A stretch of 64,000 nucleotides of DNA, from NCBI RefSeq assembly GCF_016827675.1, contig NZ_JAERJA010000004.1:1-64000 (forward strand), given 5' to 3'. The number at the start of each line of letters is the position of its first letter. Within the stretch, counting starts at the first letter, position 1. Both the position numbers and the translations under genes were made by a program. Positions 7,740 through 16,928 of the stretch are shown here, in pieces. A model generated the notes under the pieces. It saw only the letters and a program-made list of their open reading frames with translations. It searched no databases and had not been told where the DNA came from. Source of the stretch: Nocardioides limicola (GTDB taxonomy: Bacteria > Actinomycetota > Actinomycetes > Propionibacteriales > Nocardioidaceae).

Positions 7740-9464
7740 TTGCGCGGGGTGTTCAGCGCACTGCTGGTCAGTTGCCTGCTGCTCACGGCGTGCAGCGGTA
7801 GCTCGGCCGAGCCCGGCGACGAGCCGGCGCCGGTGGCGACCGAGCCCACCCAGGACAGGCCCGGCAAGCCGAGCGCACCCGGGCGGACGATCAGCCCGAC
7901 CCCCGCCGGCCAGCCCAACATCGTGCTGGTGCTGATGGACGACTTCTCGATGGATCTGGCGCCGACGCTGCGCAGCGCCAAGCGGATGACCCGACGCGGT
8001 GCCTCCTATCCATGGTCCTTCGTCGTGGACTCGCTGTGCTGCGTCTCCCGGGCGTCGCTGTTCACCGGGCAGTACCCGCACCAGACCGGCGTACTCACCA
8101 ACACCGCGAACACCCCGAACCGGGTCGGCCCGATCGGCGGCTGGGCGGCGTTCCGCGACTACGGCAACGCCCGGCGCAGTTTCAACGTGCGTCTCCAACA
8201 GGCCGGCTACACCACCGGCTTCATCGGCAAGTACCTCAACCAGTACGAGCCCGTCGGCGGGAAACTGCCGCCCACTCCGCCCGGCTGGACCCAGTGGCAG
8301 GCGATGTTCGGATCCGCCTACGACGGCTGGGACTTCCAGCGCGCCCAGACCGGCCGCGACGGCAAGGTTCGGCTGGTCAACCACCCGGCCCCACCGGCGA
8401 GCGCGTCCCGGCGGGCCAAGGACGCGGCGTACGTCGGCACCATCACCCACGACCTGGCGCTGGACTTCATCGATACCCACGGAGCCGACGACGCGCCGTA
8501 CTTCCTCAAGGTCTCCACCTTCGCCCCGCACAGCCGAGTCGGCCCGCGCGGCCACTACCCCGGCGATCCGGCGTACCCGGCAGCGTTCCGGGACCGGCCA
8601 GGCGGCACCAAGAAGCACGGCAACTGCGGCCTGGTCGACTGCCGCGACCTCACCGTCGACGACCTGGTCGGGTTCGGACAACTCGGCCCGGCGACCAACC
8701 CGCGGTCCCGCGACGGCAAACGGCTCAAGGCCTGGCGCCCCGACGTCGCCCCCAGCCAGCGGCACGCCGTCAACACGCTGCGGGACCGGGCGATGATGTC
8801 GCAGTCGATCGACCGGATGGTGCTCGACATCCTCGACGCAGTCGACGACAACACCTACGTCATCCTCACCTCCGACAACGGGTACCACCTCGGCCAGCAC
8901 GGCCTCGGCCAGGGCAAGGGCGCGCCCTACGACACCGACGTCCGGGTGCCGTTCTACGTGGTCGGGCCGGGAGTGGTCCCCGGCGAGCGCGCCGAGGTGA
9001 TCAGCAACATCGACCTGGCCCCCACCTTCGAGGACATGGCCGGACTGCGGCCAGCGCGCTTCCGCTCCGGAGTGTCGCTGGTGCCGACCTTCACCGACCC
9101 GGACCTGAGCCGCCGCGACTATGTGATCTTCGAGCACACCTGGGCCAAGTCGCTGGGCATGGACCCGGACAAGTTCTACTCCGGCGGCACCATCGACGAC
9201 ATCCCCTCCTATGTGGCAGTCCGGTCACGGCATGGGCTGCTCGCCCGCTTCGACCTGGACAACCGGTGGGCACGGACCCGCTACGGCTGGGAGTTCTACG
9301 ACTACACCGAGTCGACGTGGGAGTCCCGCAACTCCTACCACCGCCCCCGCCACGCCAAGAAGATCCGTGAACTGCGGCGGGTGATGCGGCAGTTCGATGC
9401 CTGCACAGACCACACCCGCAACGATCGGGTGCCGGCCTCCTGCCGCCGGATCACCCGCCCCTGA
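7740..9464 (+). CDS. Lipoprotein sulfatase (arylsulfatase / GlcNAc-6-sulfatase type)
   Basis: 574 residues from a TTG preceded by GAGGGAGAAG; a longer frame starting at 7689 lacks a better site. The N-terminus is a lipoprotein signal (LRGVFSALLVSCLLLTAC-S) so the enzyme is membrane-anchored outside the cell. NIVLVLMDDFS holds the metal-binding Asp pair. The formylglycine site reads SLCCVSRASLFTGQYPHQTGV: C-x-V-S-R instead of the usual C-x-P/A-S-R, followed by the conserved TGQYPHQTG. Later metal ligands are in VILTSDNGYHLGQHGLGQGK. Substrate unknown. It needs a formylglycine-generating enzyme encoded elsewhere. Confidence 0.8.
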   Translation: MRGVFSALLVSCLLLTACSGSSAEPGDEPAPVATEPTQDRPGKPSAPGRTISPTPAGQPNIVLVLMDDFSMDLAPTLRSAKRMTRRGASYPWSFVVDSLCCVSRASLFTGQYPHQTGVLTNTANTPNRVGPIGGWAAFRDYGNARRSFNVRLQQAGYTTGFIGKYLNQYEPVGGKLPPTPPGWTQWQAMFGSAYDGWDFQRAQTGRDGKVRLVNHPAPPASASRRAKDAAYVGTITHDLALDFIDTHGADDAPYFLKVSTFAPHSRVGPRGHYPGDPAYPAAFRDRPGGTKKHGNCGLVDCRDLTVDDLVGFGQLGPATNPRSRDGKRLKAWRPDVAPSQRHAVNTLRDRAMMSQSIDRMVLDILDAVDDNTYVILTSDNGYHLGQHGLGQGKGAPYDTDVRVPFYVVGPGVVPGERAEVISNIDLAPTFEDMAGLRPARFRSGVSLVPTFTDPDLSRRDYVIFEHTWAKSLGMDPDKFYSGGTIDDIPSYVAVRSRHGLLARFDLDNRWARTRYGWEFYDYTESTWESRNSYHRPRHAKKIRELRRVMRQFDACTDHTRNDRVPASCRRITRP

Positions 9465-9521
9465 CCCGGCGGTCGATGCGGCCGTCTTGACCCGGGCCCC
9501 CACCTGGTCGGAGGGTGGAGT

Positions 9522-10175
9522 ATGGCTGCCGAGATCGAGACCGAGCCCGCCGTACCACTCCTCGCCCGGGGACGGATCGACCGGATCCGGGTCCAGGTCG
9601 GGCACCGCCGACGCCCCGACGAGCCCGCCCATGAGCACTTCCTGCTCGACCTCGGCCTCGGCGAGGAGCCGCAGATCGGCGAGGACACGGTCCTGACCGC
9701 CCTGGAGCCGCTGCTCTTCGCCGGCACCGACGTACGCCGACACCATTCGATCCACCGTCACCAGTGGCACACCAGCTGGGGTGCTGCCGCCGGCGCGCTC
9801 GAGATCGGCCTGCTGGTGACCACCGGGCCCACCACACCCGAGTCGATCACCGCGTCGCACGCAGCCGTGCAGGCCGCCTTCACCGAACTGCTCGAACAGA
9901 CCCCCCATGTCAACGGCGGCGCCCCGGTCTCCCGCGACAGCGCGCTGGTCCGGGCCCGCGCCGCGATCGCCTCGGCGTACGACCTCGACGCCGACGCACT
10001 CGGACTGGGTGCGGAGGAGCACCACCCGGCCGCCGGCTCGTGGACCCTCTCCCTGCGGAACCCCAACGGCGACTGGTTCGACGCGGTCGTCGGCTTCGTG
10101 GGCGGCCACCGAGGCTCGGTGCACGTGCGGCGACGGCAGCGGATCGAGGTGTCCGACTCCGTCGGCGAGGAGTGA
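9522..10175 (+). CDS. Hypothetical protein
   Basis: 217 residues, soluble, no signal peptide or membrane segment. I see no known domain. Features: a His-rich patch (DVRRHHSIHRHQWHTSWGA) and a C-terminal half with WTLSLRNPNGDWFDAVVGFV that looks strand-rich. It sits between the sulfatase and pabA with 23 bases to pabA, so co-transcription with pabAB is possible but nothing ties it to folate synthesis. Start ATG has GGAGGGTGGAG just upstream (about 9509-9519). Confidence 0.6.
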   Translation: MAAEIETEPAVPLLARGRIDRIRVQVGHRRRPDEPAHEHFLLDLGLGEEPQIGEDTVLTALEPLLFAGTDVRRHHSIHRHQWHTSWGAAAGALEIGLLVTTGPTTPESITASHAAVQAAFTELLEQTPHVNGGAPVSRDSALVRARAAIASAYDLDADALGLGAEEHHPAAGSWTLSLRNPNGDWFDAVVGFVGGHRGSVHVRRRQRIEVSDSVGEE

Positions 10176-10198
10176 GCGTCAGGGCTTAGGTTTGCCCT

Positions 10199-10768
10199 GT
10201 GCCCACCCCCGACGTCGTGGTCGTCGACCACTACGACTCCTACACCTTCAACCTGGTGCACCTGATCGCCGGAGTCACCGGGGTGGTGCCGCGGGTCGTC
10301 GAGCACGACCAGGTCAGTGCGGCCGACGTGCTGGCACACACGCACGTGGTGCTCTCGCCCGGGCCGGGGCACCCGGGCAACCCGAGTGACTTCACCGTCG
10401 GCGCCGAGGTGATCGCCCGGGCCACCAGGCCGGTGCTCGGCGTCTGTCTCGGCATGCAGGGGCTGGTGATCGCCTACGACGGGGTGGTCGACCGGCACCC
10501 GCCCGCCCATGGCCGAGTCGCCGCCATCACCCACGACGGAGCCGGCCTCTTCACGGGACTGCCGCAAGGATTCGCCGCGGTCCGCTATCACTCGCTGGCC
10601 GCGATCACCATCCCCGACGCGCTGCGCGTCACCGCCCGTGCCGAGGACGGGGTGGTGATGGGAGTGCAGCACCGGGAGCTGCCCCAGTACGGCGTCCAGT
10701 TCCACCCCGAGTCGATCCTCAGCGAGCACGGCTCGGCGATGATCAGACACTTCCTGGAGGCATGGTGA
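10199..10768 (+). CDS. pabA: Aminodeoxychorismate synthase, glutamine amidotransferase subunit
   Basis: 189 residues from a GTG. Supplies ammonia to PabB for making 4-amino-4-deoxychorismate, the precursor of p-aminobenzoate and folate. Class I amidotransferase signatures: LSPGPGHPGNP oxyanion region, nucleophile Cys in VLGVCLGMQGLV, and the His/Glu pair in YGVQFHPESILSEHG. The alternative, anthranilate synthase component II (TrpG), is disfavoured by the tight link to pabB: the pabB ATG overlaps the end of this gene by seven bases. pabC is not in the window. Confidence 0.85.
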   Translation: MPTPDVVVVDHYDSYTFNLVHLIAGVTGVVPRVVEHDQVSAADVLAHTHVVLSPGPGHPGNPSDFTVGAEVIARATRPVLGVCLGMQGLVIAYDGVVDRHPPAHGRVAAITHDGAGLFTGLPQGFAAVRYHSLAAITIPDALRVTARAEDGVVMGVQHRELPQYGVQFHPESILSEHGSAMIRHFLEAW

Positions 10769-12000
10769 CCGACCCCGAGGAACTGTTCCGCACCATCGCA
10801 GCCGATCACCCGCGTTGCTTCTGGCTCGACGGCGGAGGCGCCCGAGAGTGGTCGGGGCGGCGGTCGTTGATCGGCTGGCTGGAACCCGACGATGTGTCGT
10901 TGACCTACTCGGCGGCCACCGGCCTGGTCACCCGGCACTCCGGCGCCGGCGCCGAGGTCGTCGGCGACGACATCTTCACCGTCCTCGACACCGCCATCGA
11001 GCCCGGCGACCAGTGGTTCGGCTACTTCGGGTACGCCGCCCGACCCGACCTGACCGCGACCCACGGTGACGGGCCGCCGGACGCCTTGTGGATGCGACCC
11101 TCACGGGTGCGGCTCTTCGACCACGAGCTCGACGCCTCCAGCGCCCACCCCGGATCGGACCCGAACCCCCCTCAGGTCCCCGGCTGGTACGCCGACGCCT
11201 TCGCCCGCGTCCAGGAGGCGCTGCACGCCGGCGACTCCTACGAGGTCAACCTCACGCACCGGGTCGAGATCGCCGACGACCTCGCCCCGGTGACGGCGTA
11301 CCAGCGGCTGCGCCACCTCAACCCCGCCCCGTACGCCGGATTCCTGCAGCACGACGTCCCGGGCGCCCGCGGCTGGCTGCTCAGCTCATCCCCGGAGCGC
11401 TATGCGCTGATCACCCGCGACGAGGTCGGCCGGGTGATCGAGACCAAGCCCATCAAGGGCACCACCGCGCGCGGCGCGACGCCCGAGCAGGACGAGCGGC
11501 GGCGCACGGCGTTGGCGACCGAGCCCAAGTTCCGCGCCGAGAACCTGATGATCGTCGACCTGCTCCGCAACGACCTGGCGATGGTGTGCCAGCCCGGCAG
11601 CGTGACCGTCCCCACGCTGATGGCCGTCGAGTCCTATCCGTCGGTGCATCAGCTCGTCTCCACGGTGCAGGGCAGGCTGCGCACCGACGTGTCGACGGTC
11701 GCGGCGCTGCGCGCGCTGTTCCCGGCGGGGTCGATGACCGGCGCCCCCAAGCGACGCACGATGGAGGTCATCGACGACGTGGAGAGCACGCCCCGCGGCG
11801 TGTACGCCGGCGCCTTCGGCTGGATCGCCGGCGACGGACGTGCCGATCTGGGGGTGGTGATCCGGTCGCTGACCACCACCGGGGACGGTCGGTGGCGACT
11901 CGGCACCGGGGGCGGGATCACCGTCGACTCCGAGGTCGCCGAGGAGTACGCCGAGTCGGCGTGGAAGGCCGAACGGCTGAGGCGCGTCTTCGAGGGGTAG
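10762..12000 (+). CDS. pabB: Aminodeoxychorismate synthase component I
   Basis: 412 residues. Converts chorismate plus ammonia to 4-amino-4-deoxychorismate. It carries the PabB-specific IETKPIKGTTARG motif, whose Lys forms a covalent intermediate and which differs from the PIAGT of anthranilate synthase. It also has the conserved LLSSSPERY, ENLMIVDLLRNDLAMV, LFPAGSMTGAPKRRTME and GTGGGITVDSEVAEEY segments of the chorismate-binding fold. The first ~100 residues are less conserved, as usual for actinobacterial PabB. Translationally coupled to pabA. Confidence 0.88.
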   Translation: MVTDPEELFRTIAADHPRCFWLDGGGAREWSGRRSLIGWLEPDDVSLTYSAATGLVTRHSGAGAEVVGDDIFTVLDTAIEPGDQWFGYFGYAARPDLTATHGDGPPDALWMRPSRVRLFDHELDASSAHPGSDPNPPQVPGWYADAFARVQEALHAGDSYEVNLTHRVEIADDLAPVTAYQRLRHLNPAPYAGFLQHDVPGARGWLLSSSPERYALITRDEVGRVIETKPIKGTTARGATPEQDERRRTALATEPKFRAENLMIVDLLRNDLAMVCQPGSVTVPTLMAVESYPSVHQLVSTVQGRLRTDVSTVAALRALFPAGSMTGAPKRRTMEVIDDVESTPRGVYAGAFGWIAGDGRADLGVVIRSLTTTGDGRWRLGTGGGITVDSEVAEEYAESAWKAERLRRVFEG

Positions 12001-12077
12001 CCCGGCGCCCCTGCTGCTCCGGTCCCGGACCGGCGACGCGTTCGGCAGCCGCCACCGAGCGTTGCCGGCGCCAGGAG

Positions 12078-13469
12078 TCAGTCCTGGTCGGGGCTGGACG
12101 ACCCGGGCAGCGTGAGCCGGACGCGGGTGCCGCGGCCGGTGGGGGACTCCTCGGCGATCACGGTGCCTGCGTGCCGGTCCATGACCTGGCGCACGATCGC
12201 CAGCCCGAGCCCCGAGCCGGGCATGCTTCGGGCCCTGGTGGAGCGGTAGAAGCGCTCGAAGACGTGCGGCCGGTCCTCCGCGGCGATGCCCGGGCCCTCG
12301 TCGTCGACGGTCAGCACCCCGTCGGCCAGGCGCACCCGCACGGTGGCAGCGGCAGGCGACCACTTGGCAGCGTTGTCGAGCACGTTGGTGAACGCACGCT
12401 CGAGCGCGGAGGAGTCGCCGACCAGCCACCACGAGTCGGCCTCGACGGCGAAGTCGACTCCCGGAGCGCGGCGCCGCACCCGGGTCAGCGCCCGGTCCAG
12501 GACGTCGGCCAGGTCGACGGTGCCCACCACCGCGCCCGGTGCATGGTCCCGGGCGAGCTCGACCAGGTCGCCGATGAGGGTGGTCATCTCCTCGATCTGG
12601 CCGCGGACATCGCTGATCAGTTCCGCGCGCGCCTCGGCGGTCAACTGGCCGGCAGTGGCCGGGTCATCGGACTGGCTGAGCAGGTCGAGGTTGGTGCGCA
12701 GCGACGTGAGGGGGGTGCGCAACTCGTGGCCGGCGTCGGCGACCAGTTGGCGTTGCCGGTCACGCGAGGCCGCCAGCGCAGCCAACATCACGTTGAACGA
12801 GGACGCGAGCTTGGCGATCTCGTCGTCGCCCTCGACCGGCAGCGGGGTCAGGTCCTCGGTGCGAGCGATGTGCTCGGCGGCCGCGGACAGCCGGCGTACC
12901 GGCCGGAGGCCTCCTTCGGTGACCGCCCAGCCGGCCACCGCCGCGGCGAGCACCCCGGCCAGGCCGAAGAGCAGCATCACGATCCCGAGTCGCTGCAGCA
13001 CCCGATCCTGGGGGGCCAGCGACTGGGCCAGCACCACCGCCTCCGGCTGCGAGGGGAGCCCGACCGCCACCATCCGGTAGCGGGTGCCTTCGTCGGTGGT
13101 GACGGTGCGGATCGCGTGCGGCTCCAGGCCGGCAGCGACCTGCACCTCCGGGTCGCCGATCGCCAGCGGCTCCATGTGGTCGGTCATCCGGACCCGGCGG
13201 TCGGCGTTCACGAACGCGATGCGTACGTCTGAGGCGCCCAGCGCCCAGCGCGGGATCAGCACCGTCCTCGGTGTGGATCCGGCGCTGGCCTGGGCGACGC
13301 CCTGGGCCCGCTCCAGCAACGCGTTGTCCATGGTGCTGGTCAACTGCACCCGCACCGTCACGTAGGCGCCCAGGGTCAGCACCGCCACGGTCACCGCGAC
13401 CGCGCAGGTGGTCAGCCAGGTGAGTCGGCCCGCGAGGGTGCGACGGTACGCCGCGGCGGGCGTGCTCAT
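12078..13469 (-). CDS. mprB: Sensor histidine kinase, MprB-like
   Basis: 463 residues from the ATG at 13469, which overlaps the response-regulator stop (ATGA). Layout: TM1 about 16-38, an extracytoplasmic sensor domain of roughly 120 residues, TM2 ([19 protein letters not shown]), a HAMP linker ([15 protein letters not shown]), the H-box [16 protein letters not shown] with the phospho-accepting His ~248, and an HATPase domain with N-box [14 protein letters not shown]1 [10 protein letters not shown] and G2 [16 protein letters not shown]. MprAB-type systems respond to envelope stress in mycobacteria. The signal here is unknown. Confidence 0.8.
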   Translation of the reverse strand: MSTPAAAYRRTLAGRLTWLTTCAVAVTVAVLTLGAYVTVRVQLTSTMDNALLERAQGVAQASAGSTPRTVLIPRWALGASDVRIAFVNADRRVRMTDHMEPLAIGDPEVQVAAGLEPHAIRTVTTDEGTRYRMVAVGLPSQPEAVVLAQSLAPQDRVLQRLGIVMLLFGLAGVLAAAVAGWAVTEGGLRPVRRLSAAAEHIARTEDLTPLPVEGDDEIAKLASSFNVMLAALAASRDRQRQLVADAGHELRTPLTSLRTNLDLLSQSDDPATAGQLTAEARAELISDVRGQIEEMTTLIGDLVELARDHAPGAVVGTVDLADVLDRALTRVRRRAPGVDFAVEADSWWLVGDSSALERAFTNVLDNAAKWSPAAATVRVRLADGVLTVDDEGPGIAAEDRPHVFERFYRSTRARSMPGSGLGLAIVRQVMDRHAGTVIAEESPTGRGTRVRLTLPGSSSPDQD

Positions 13470-14161
13470 GACTCCTTCAGCACATAGCCGACGCCACGCA
13501 CGGTGTGCAGCAGTCGTGGCTCGTCCTCGGCCTCGGTCTTGCGGCGCAGGTACCCGACGTACACCTCCAGGGAGTTGGCGGTGGTCGGGAAGTCGTAGCC
13601 CCACACCTCCTCCAGGATGAAGGAGCGCTCCAGCACCCGTCGGGGCCGGCGGAGGAACATCTCCAGAAGCGCGAACTCGGTGCGGGTCAGGTCGATCCGG
13701 CGGTCGCCGCGGCGTACCTCTCGACTGGCGATCTCCATCCGCAGGTCGGCGAACTCGAGCACCTCGTCGGTGGCGTCGTCGGCGGGCACGATGCGGCGTA
13801 GCAGCGCGCGCAGCCGGGCCAGCAGCTCCTCGAGGGCGAACGGCTTGGTCAGGTAGTCGTCGGCGCCCGCGTCCAGCCCCTCGACCCGGTCGCTGACGGC
13901 GTCGCGGGCGGTGAGCACCAGGACGGGTACGTCGTTGCCGGCCTGCCGCAGTGCCCGGGTCGCCTCGATGCCGTCGAGGCGGGGCATCATCACGTCCATC
14001 ACGATGGCGTCCGGGGTCTGTTGGGCGATCCCGGCCAGGGCCTCGGCGCCGTCATTGGCGGTGCTGACCTGGTAGCCGTTGAACTCCAGGGACCGGCGCA
14101 GCGAGTCGCGGACGGCCCGGTCGTCGTCGACGACGAGCACGTGCGGGCGGCTGGTGGTCAC
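13466..14161 (-). CDS. mprA: OmpR-family response regulator, MprA-like
   Basis: 231 residues from a GTG at 14161 ([14 protein letters not shown]); upstream in-frame codons lie inside the repeat element and are not convincing. Receiver domain 1-~120 with acidic pocket VVDDD, phospho-acceptor in [14 protein letters not shown] and the switch Lys in DDYLTKPF. The C-terminal winged helix has [14 protein letters not shown] and [20 protein letters not shown] followed by [15 protein letters not shown], which closely matches the MprA type. Partner kinase follows with a 4-bp overlap. The promoter must lie in or beyond the adjoining inverted repeat array. Confidence 0.82.
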   Translation of the reverse strand: MTTSRPHVLVVDDDRAVRDSLRRSLEFNGYQVSTANDGAEALAGIAQQTPDAIVMDVMMPRLDGIEATRALRQAGNDVPVLVLTARDAVSDRVEGLDAGADDYLTKPFALEELLARLRALLRRIVPADDATDEVLEFADLRMEIASREVRRGDRRIDLTRTEFALLEMFLRRPRRVLERSFILEEVWGYDFPTTANSLEVYVGYLRRKTEAEDEPRLLHTVRGVGYVLKES

Positions 14162-14202
14162 CACTCGAGTTTGCCACCCCCTGCTGAGCGCCTCCTGAGA
14201 AC

Positions 14203-14363
14203 GCCGAAGTGGGGTTTGTGGCCCGCCGAGGTGGGGTTTGTGGCCGGCCGAGGTGTGGGTTGTGGTCCTGCGGTGGTCGCCACGCCTACGTCGTGCGGCC
14301 AGAACGCCCACGTCGCGCGGCCACAAACCCCACTTCGCGCGGCCACAAACCCCACTTCGGCGG
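14203..14363. repeat. 22-bp repeat array in inverted arms (3 plus copies, 4 minus copies)
   Basis: Plus-strand units start at 14203, 14225 and 14247; minus-strand units occupy 14277-14298, 14299-14320, 14321-14342 and 14343-14363, with only about 8 bases in the centre. Consensus plus unit CGAAGTGGGGTTTGTGGCC. The outermost copies, 14203-14223 and 14341-14361, are exact complements, so the whole can fold into a long hairpin. It fills the gap between the fructosamine-kinase stop and the mprA start. Related arrays occur at 38.8, 55.5, 57.6 and 59.0 kb. Confidence 0.9.
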
Positions 14364-14371
14364 AGGGAGGG

Positions 14372-15235
14372 TTAGAGGGAGGAGATGGCGGAAGCAGCGC
14401 GGGAGCCGTAACCGCCACCGAACATGACGGCGTGGACGAGGAGGGGGAAGAGCTGGTGGAGGCCGACCCGGTCCTGCCAGCCCTCGGCCAGGGGAGCCTC
14501 CTCGTGGTAGGCCTCGGTGACCCGCGACAGGTTCGGCAGGCCGAAGAGGGTCAGCATCGCCAGATCCACCTCACGGTGACCGCCGTACGCCGCCGGGTCG
14601 ACGACCCAGGGCACTCCGTCCAGTCCCCAGATCACGTTGCCGGTCCACAGGTCACCGTGCACCCGGGCCGGCGGCTCGTCGGGCACCAGTTCGCCGATCC
14701 GGCCGAGCACCGCCTCGATCGAGGCGGACTCCTCGGCGGTGATCACCGACCGGTCCCGGGCCAGCTTCAGGTACGGCAGCACCCGCCGGGTGGCGTAGAA
14801 CTCCGCCCACGTCGGCGCCGGGGTGTTGCGCATCGGCACCTTGCCGATCCACCCGTCCGTCTCCGAGCCGTACGACGGAGCACCGGCGGCGTGGGTGCGC
14901 GCCAACGCGCGCCCGAAGTCGGCCGCCGCCTCGCCGGTGACCTTGCCCGGCTCCACCCAGCGCAGCACCAGACAGTCCACGTCGACGGCGAGCACGTCGG
15001 GGACCGCGACCCCGCCGTCCGCAGTGGCCGCAGCGAGCCAGGCGAGCCCGCGCGCCTCGGTGGCGAAGAACCCCGGTGGCGCCCCGGACCGGGTCTTCAT
15101 CAGCGCCATCGTGCCGTCGGAGAGCCGCAGTTTGGTGGCGGCGCAGATGTCACCTCCGGCCACCGGGGCGGTGGCGACCACCGCGACGTCGAGCAGCGCC
15201 TCGGCGCGGCGGGCGAGTCCCGGTGACCGGGTCAT
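14372..15235 (-). CDS. Fructosamine kinase family protein
   Basis: 287 residues. Family members phosphorylate ketosamines or other small molecules on protein/sugar adducts. The kinase-like fold shows an ATP-lysine region (MALMKTRSGAPPGFFATEARGL), catalytic loop ARVHGDLWTGNVIW and metal-binding VVDPAAYGGHREVDLAML, which is characteristic of the fructosamine-kinase group. It is the last gene of the GntR/holin-like/LMW-phosphatase operon; its ATG overlaps the phosphatase stop (ATGA). The pairing of a phosphatase and fructosamine kinase is common in actinobacteria, hinting at protein repair. Confidence 0.82.
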   Translation of the reverse strand: MTRSPGLARRAEALLDVAVVATAPVAGGDICAATKLRLSDGTMALMKTRSGAPPGFFATEARGLAWLAAATADGGVAVPDVLAVDVDCLVLRWVEPGKVTGEAAADFGRALARTHAAGAPSYGSETDGWIGKVPMRNTPAPTWAEFYATRRVLPYLKLARDRSVITAEESASIEAVLGRIGELVPDEPPARVHGDLWTGNVIWGLDGVPWVVDPAAYGGHREVDLAMLTLFGLPNLSRVTEAYHEEAPLAEGWQDRVGLHQLFPLLVHAVMFGGGYGSRAASAISSL

Positions 15236-15744
15236 GACCTGACCAGTTCCGCGGCCAGATGAGCGACCAGCCTGTCGCAGGTCCGCTCGACCCGGGCCAG
15301 TACGTCGGTGAACCCGGAGGGGCCGCCGTAGTAGGGGTCCGGCACCTCACCGCCGACATCGGTCGGGTCGAAGTCGCCGAACAGCCGCACCCGGGCGACG
15401 TCCTCGGGTGCGGCGAGCGCCAGCACGTCGGCGTGGTTGCTGCGGTCCATGGTCAGCACCAGGTCGGCGCGGCGCAGCCAGTCGCCGTCGAAGTGCCGGG
15501 CCCGGTGCCGGTCCGGGTCGTAGCCGGCCGCCACCAAGGTGGCGGCCGAGCGGGTGTCCATCACGTCACCGACGTGCCACGATCCGGTGCCGCCGCTGTC
15601 GACCCGGACCACGTCGTCCAGGCCCGCCTCGGCCACGCGCGCGGTGAGCACCACATCGGCCACCGGGGAGCGGCAGATGTTGCCCAGGCAGACGAGCACC
15701 ACCGAGTACTCCCCGGAGTGCCGTGGCGGCGGCAGGCCCGGCAT
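15232..15744 (-). CDS. Low-molecular-weight protein-tyrosine phosphatase
   Basis: 170 residues from the ATG at 15744. The P-loop VVLVCLGNICRSPVADVV contains the C-x5-R-S signature, with the catalytic Cys and Arg. The general-acid loop is EVPDPYYGG near the C-terminus (Asp followed by Pro). Hydrolyses phosphotyrosine or small phosphoesters; its substrate in this organism is unknown. It overlaps both neighbours by one to four bases, placing it in the middle of a tight operon. Confidence 0.9.
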   Translation of the reverse strand: MPGLPPPRHSGEYSVVLVCLGNICRSPVADVVLTARVAEAGLDDVVRVDSGGTGSWHVGDVMDTRSAATLVAAGYDPDRHRARHFDGDWLRRADLVLTMDRSNHADVLALAAPEDVARVRLFGDFDPTDVGGEVPDPYYGGPSGFTDVLARVERTCDRLVAHLAAELVRS

Positions 15745-16142
15745 CAGGCGTCCTTCTTGTCCTTGATCAGGTTGTCCAGGAGCCAGGTGACCAGGGTGAT
15801 GATGATGGAGCCGAAGAGCGCGCTCCAGAAGCCGTCGACGCTGAAGCTGACGTCGAGCTCGCCGGCGATCCAGCCGGTGAGCATCAGCATCAGCGCGTTG
15901 ATCACCAGCAGGAACAGTCCGACGGTGAGGATGATCACCGGCAGCGACAGCAACTTGACCAGTGGCTTCACGATGGCGGAGACGGCGCCGAGGATCAGCG
16001 CCACGATGACCACGGTGAGCCACTTGTCGGCGACGTCGTCGGTGAAGCTGCCGGCGCTCGGCCCGAAGCTGATGCCGTCGATGAGCCAGGCGGCCACGGT
16101 CAGGGCGATCGCGGTGGTGGCGAGCCAGACGAGGAATCTCAT
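15744..16142 (-). CDS. Phage-holin-4 family membrane protein
   Basis: 132 residues with about four hydrophobic segments: FLVWLATTAIALTVAAWLI, LTVVIVALILGAVSAIV, LPVIILTVGLFLLVINALML and FGSIIITLVTWLLDNLI, ending KDKKDA. This matches the widespread PF04020-type 'phage holin family' of bacterial membrane proteins, which are chromosomal and not evidence of a prophage; function is unknown. Start ATG overlaps the GntR stop (ATGA); its stop shares a base with the phosphatase ATG (TGATG). Confidence 0.8.
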   Translation of the reverse strand: MRFLVWLATTAIALTVAAWLIDGISFGPSAGSFTDDVADKWLTVVIVALILGAVSAIVKPLVKLLSLPVIILTVGLFLLVINALMLMLTGWIAGELDVSFSVDGFWSALFGSIIITLVTWLLDNLIKDKKDA

Positions 16143-16828
16143 GGCCCGAGTTTAGGGGCAACCTCCGAGAGCGCCCCCCGGATCGCTGCCTCGGCGTCGG
16201 CCAGGTGGGTGCACAGCTGGGCTTCGGCTGCCTCCAGGTCACCGGCCTCGAGGGGGGTCAGGATGCGCAGATGCGACTCGGGCTGGGCGTGCGCGTCGCG
16301 GCGGACTCGGTCGACCTGGGCGAGCGCCAGCCGCAGCTCGGCATAGACGGTCTCGGCGGCGGCGACGAGGCGTTCCGATCCGGCCAGTGCGACCAGGGAG
16401 AGGTGGAAGCGCAGGTGCAGTTCGTTGAGCACCGCGTAGGAGCGCTGTTCGGTGACTGCCCGGGTGTAGGCGGCGAGGGTGCTGCGTACGGCGTCCCGGG
16501 CCTCGTCGCCGGCCTCGGCCCAACGGCGTACGCCGGCCGACTCCAGCACCAGCCGGGCGCGGGACAGGTCGCTGATCGCGGCCAGGTCGGGGGTGACCAC
16601 GCTGACGCCACGGTGCGGCTCCCGGACCGCGAGCCCGTCAGCGACCAGGACGCCGAGTGCCTCGCGCACGGTGGGTCGGCTGACGCCCAGGGACTCGGCC
16701 AGCGCCACCTCGCGCAGCGGTGTGCCGGCGGCGAGCTCTCCGTCGAAGAGGGCGCGACGCAACTCCTCGGCCACCCGGTCAACGGTGGAGGCGACCTCCA
16801 CCGTGAGCGACGGGTAGGCGTGCGTCAT
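16139..16828 (-). CDS. GntR-family regulator with FCD domain
   Basis: 229 residues from the ATG at 16828; a longer frame to 16900 would run over the operator. N-terminal winged helix: AEELRRALFDGELAAGTPLR and ESLGVSRPTVREALGVLVAD, then RGVSVVTPD. The C-terminal all-helical FCD domain (LSRARLVLESAGVR through LRILTPLEAGDLEAAEAQL) usually binds a small acid with a metal through conserved Asp/His residues. It heads a four-gene operon and diverges from the DDAH-type gene, with a perfect palindrome between them, so it probably controls both directions. Confidence 0.85.
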   Translation of the reverse strand: MTHAYPSLTVEVASTVDRVAEELRRALFDGELAAGTPLREVALAESLGVSRPTVREALGVLVADGLAVREPHRGVSVVTPDLAAISDLSRARLVLESAGVRRWAEAGDEARDAVRSTLAAYTRAVTEQRSYAVLNELHLRFHLSLVALAGSERLVAAAETVYAELRLALAQVDRVRRDAHAQPESHLRILTPLEAGDLEAAEAQLCTHLADAEAAIRGALSEVAPKLGP

Positions 16829-16888
16829 GGGGCCATTCTGCCCCGACTTGCCCGGCGCCCGGGCCATCCTGCACACTGAGATCGTCAG

Positions 16889-16901
16889 ATTGTCAGACAA
16901 T
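16889..16901. promoter_or_regulatory. GntR/FadR-type operator ATTGTCAGACAAT
   Basis: A perfect 6+1+6 inverted repeat, ATTGTC-A-GACAAT, 28 bases before the DDAH-type ATG and 61 bases before the GntR ATG. TTGTC-N-GACAA is a common half-site pattern for FCD-type GntR regulators. Assignment to the adjacent regulator is inferred from position. Confidence 0.75.
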
Positions 16902-16928
16902 GAGCCGAACGACTGTGGAGGGTGGCGA

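Noticed and set aside
15744..16142. Phage holin family protein as a prophage marker
   Set aside because: This family is a common chromosomal membrane protein; no other phage genes are nearby and it lies in a conserved operon.
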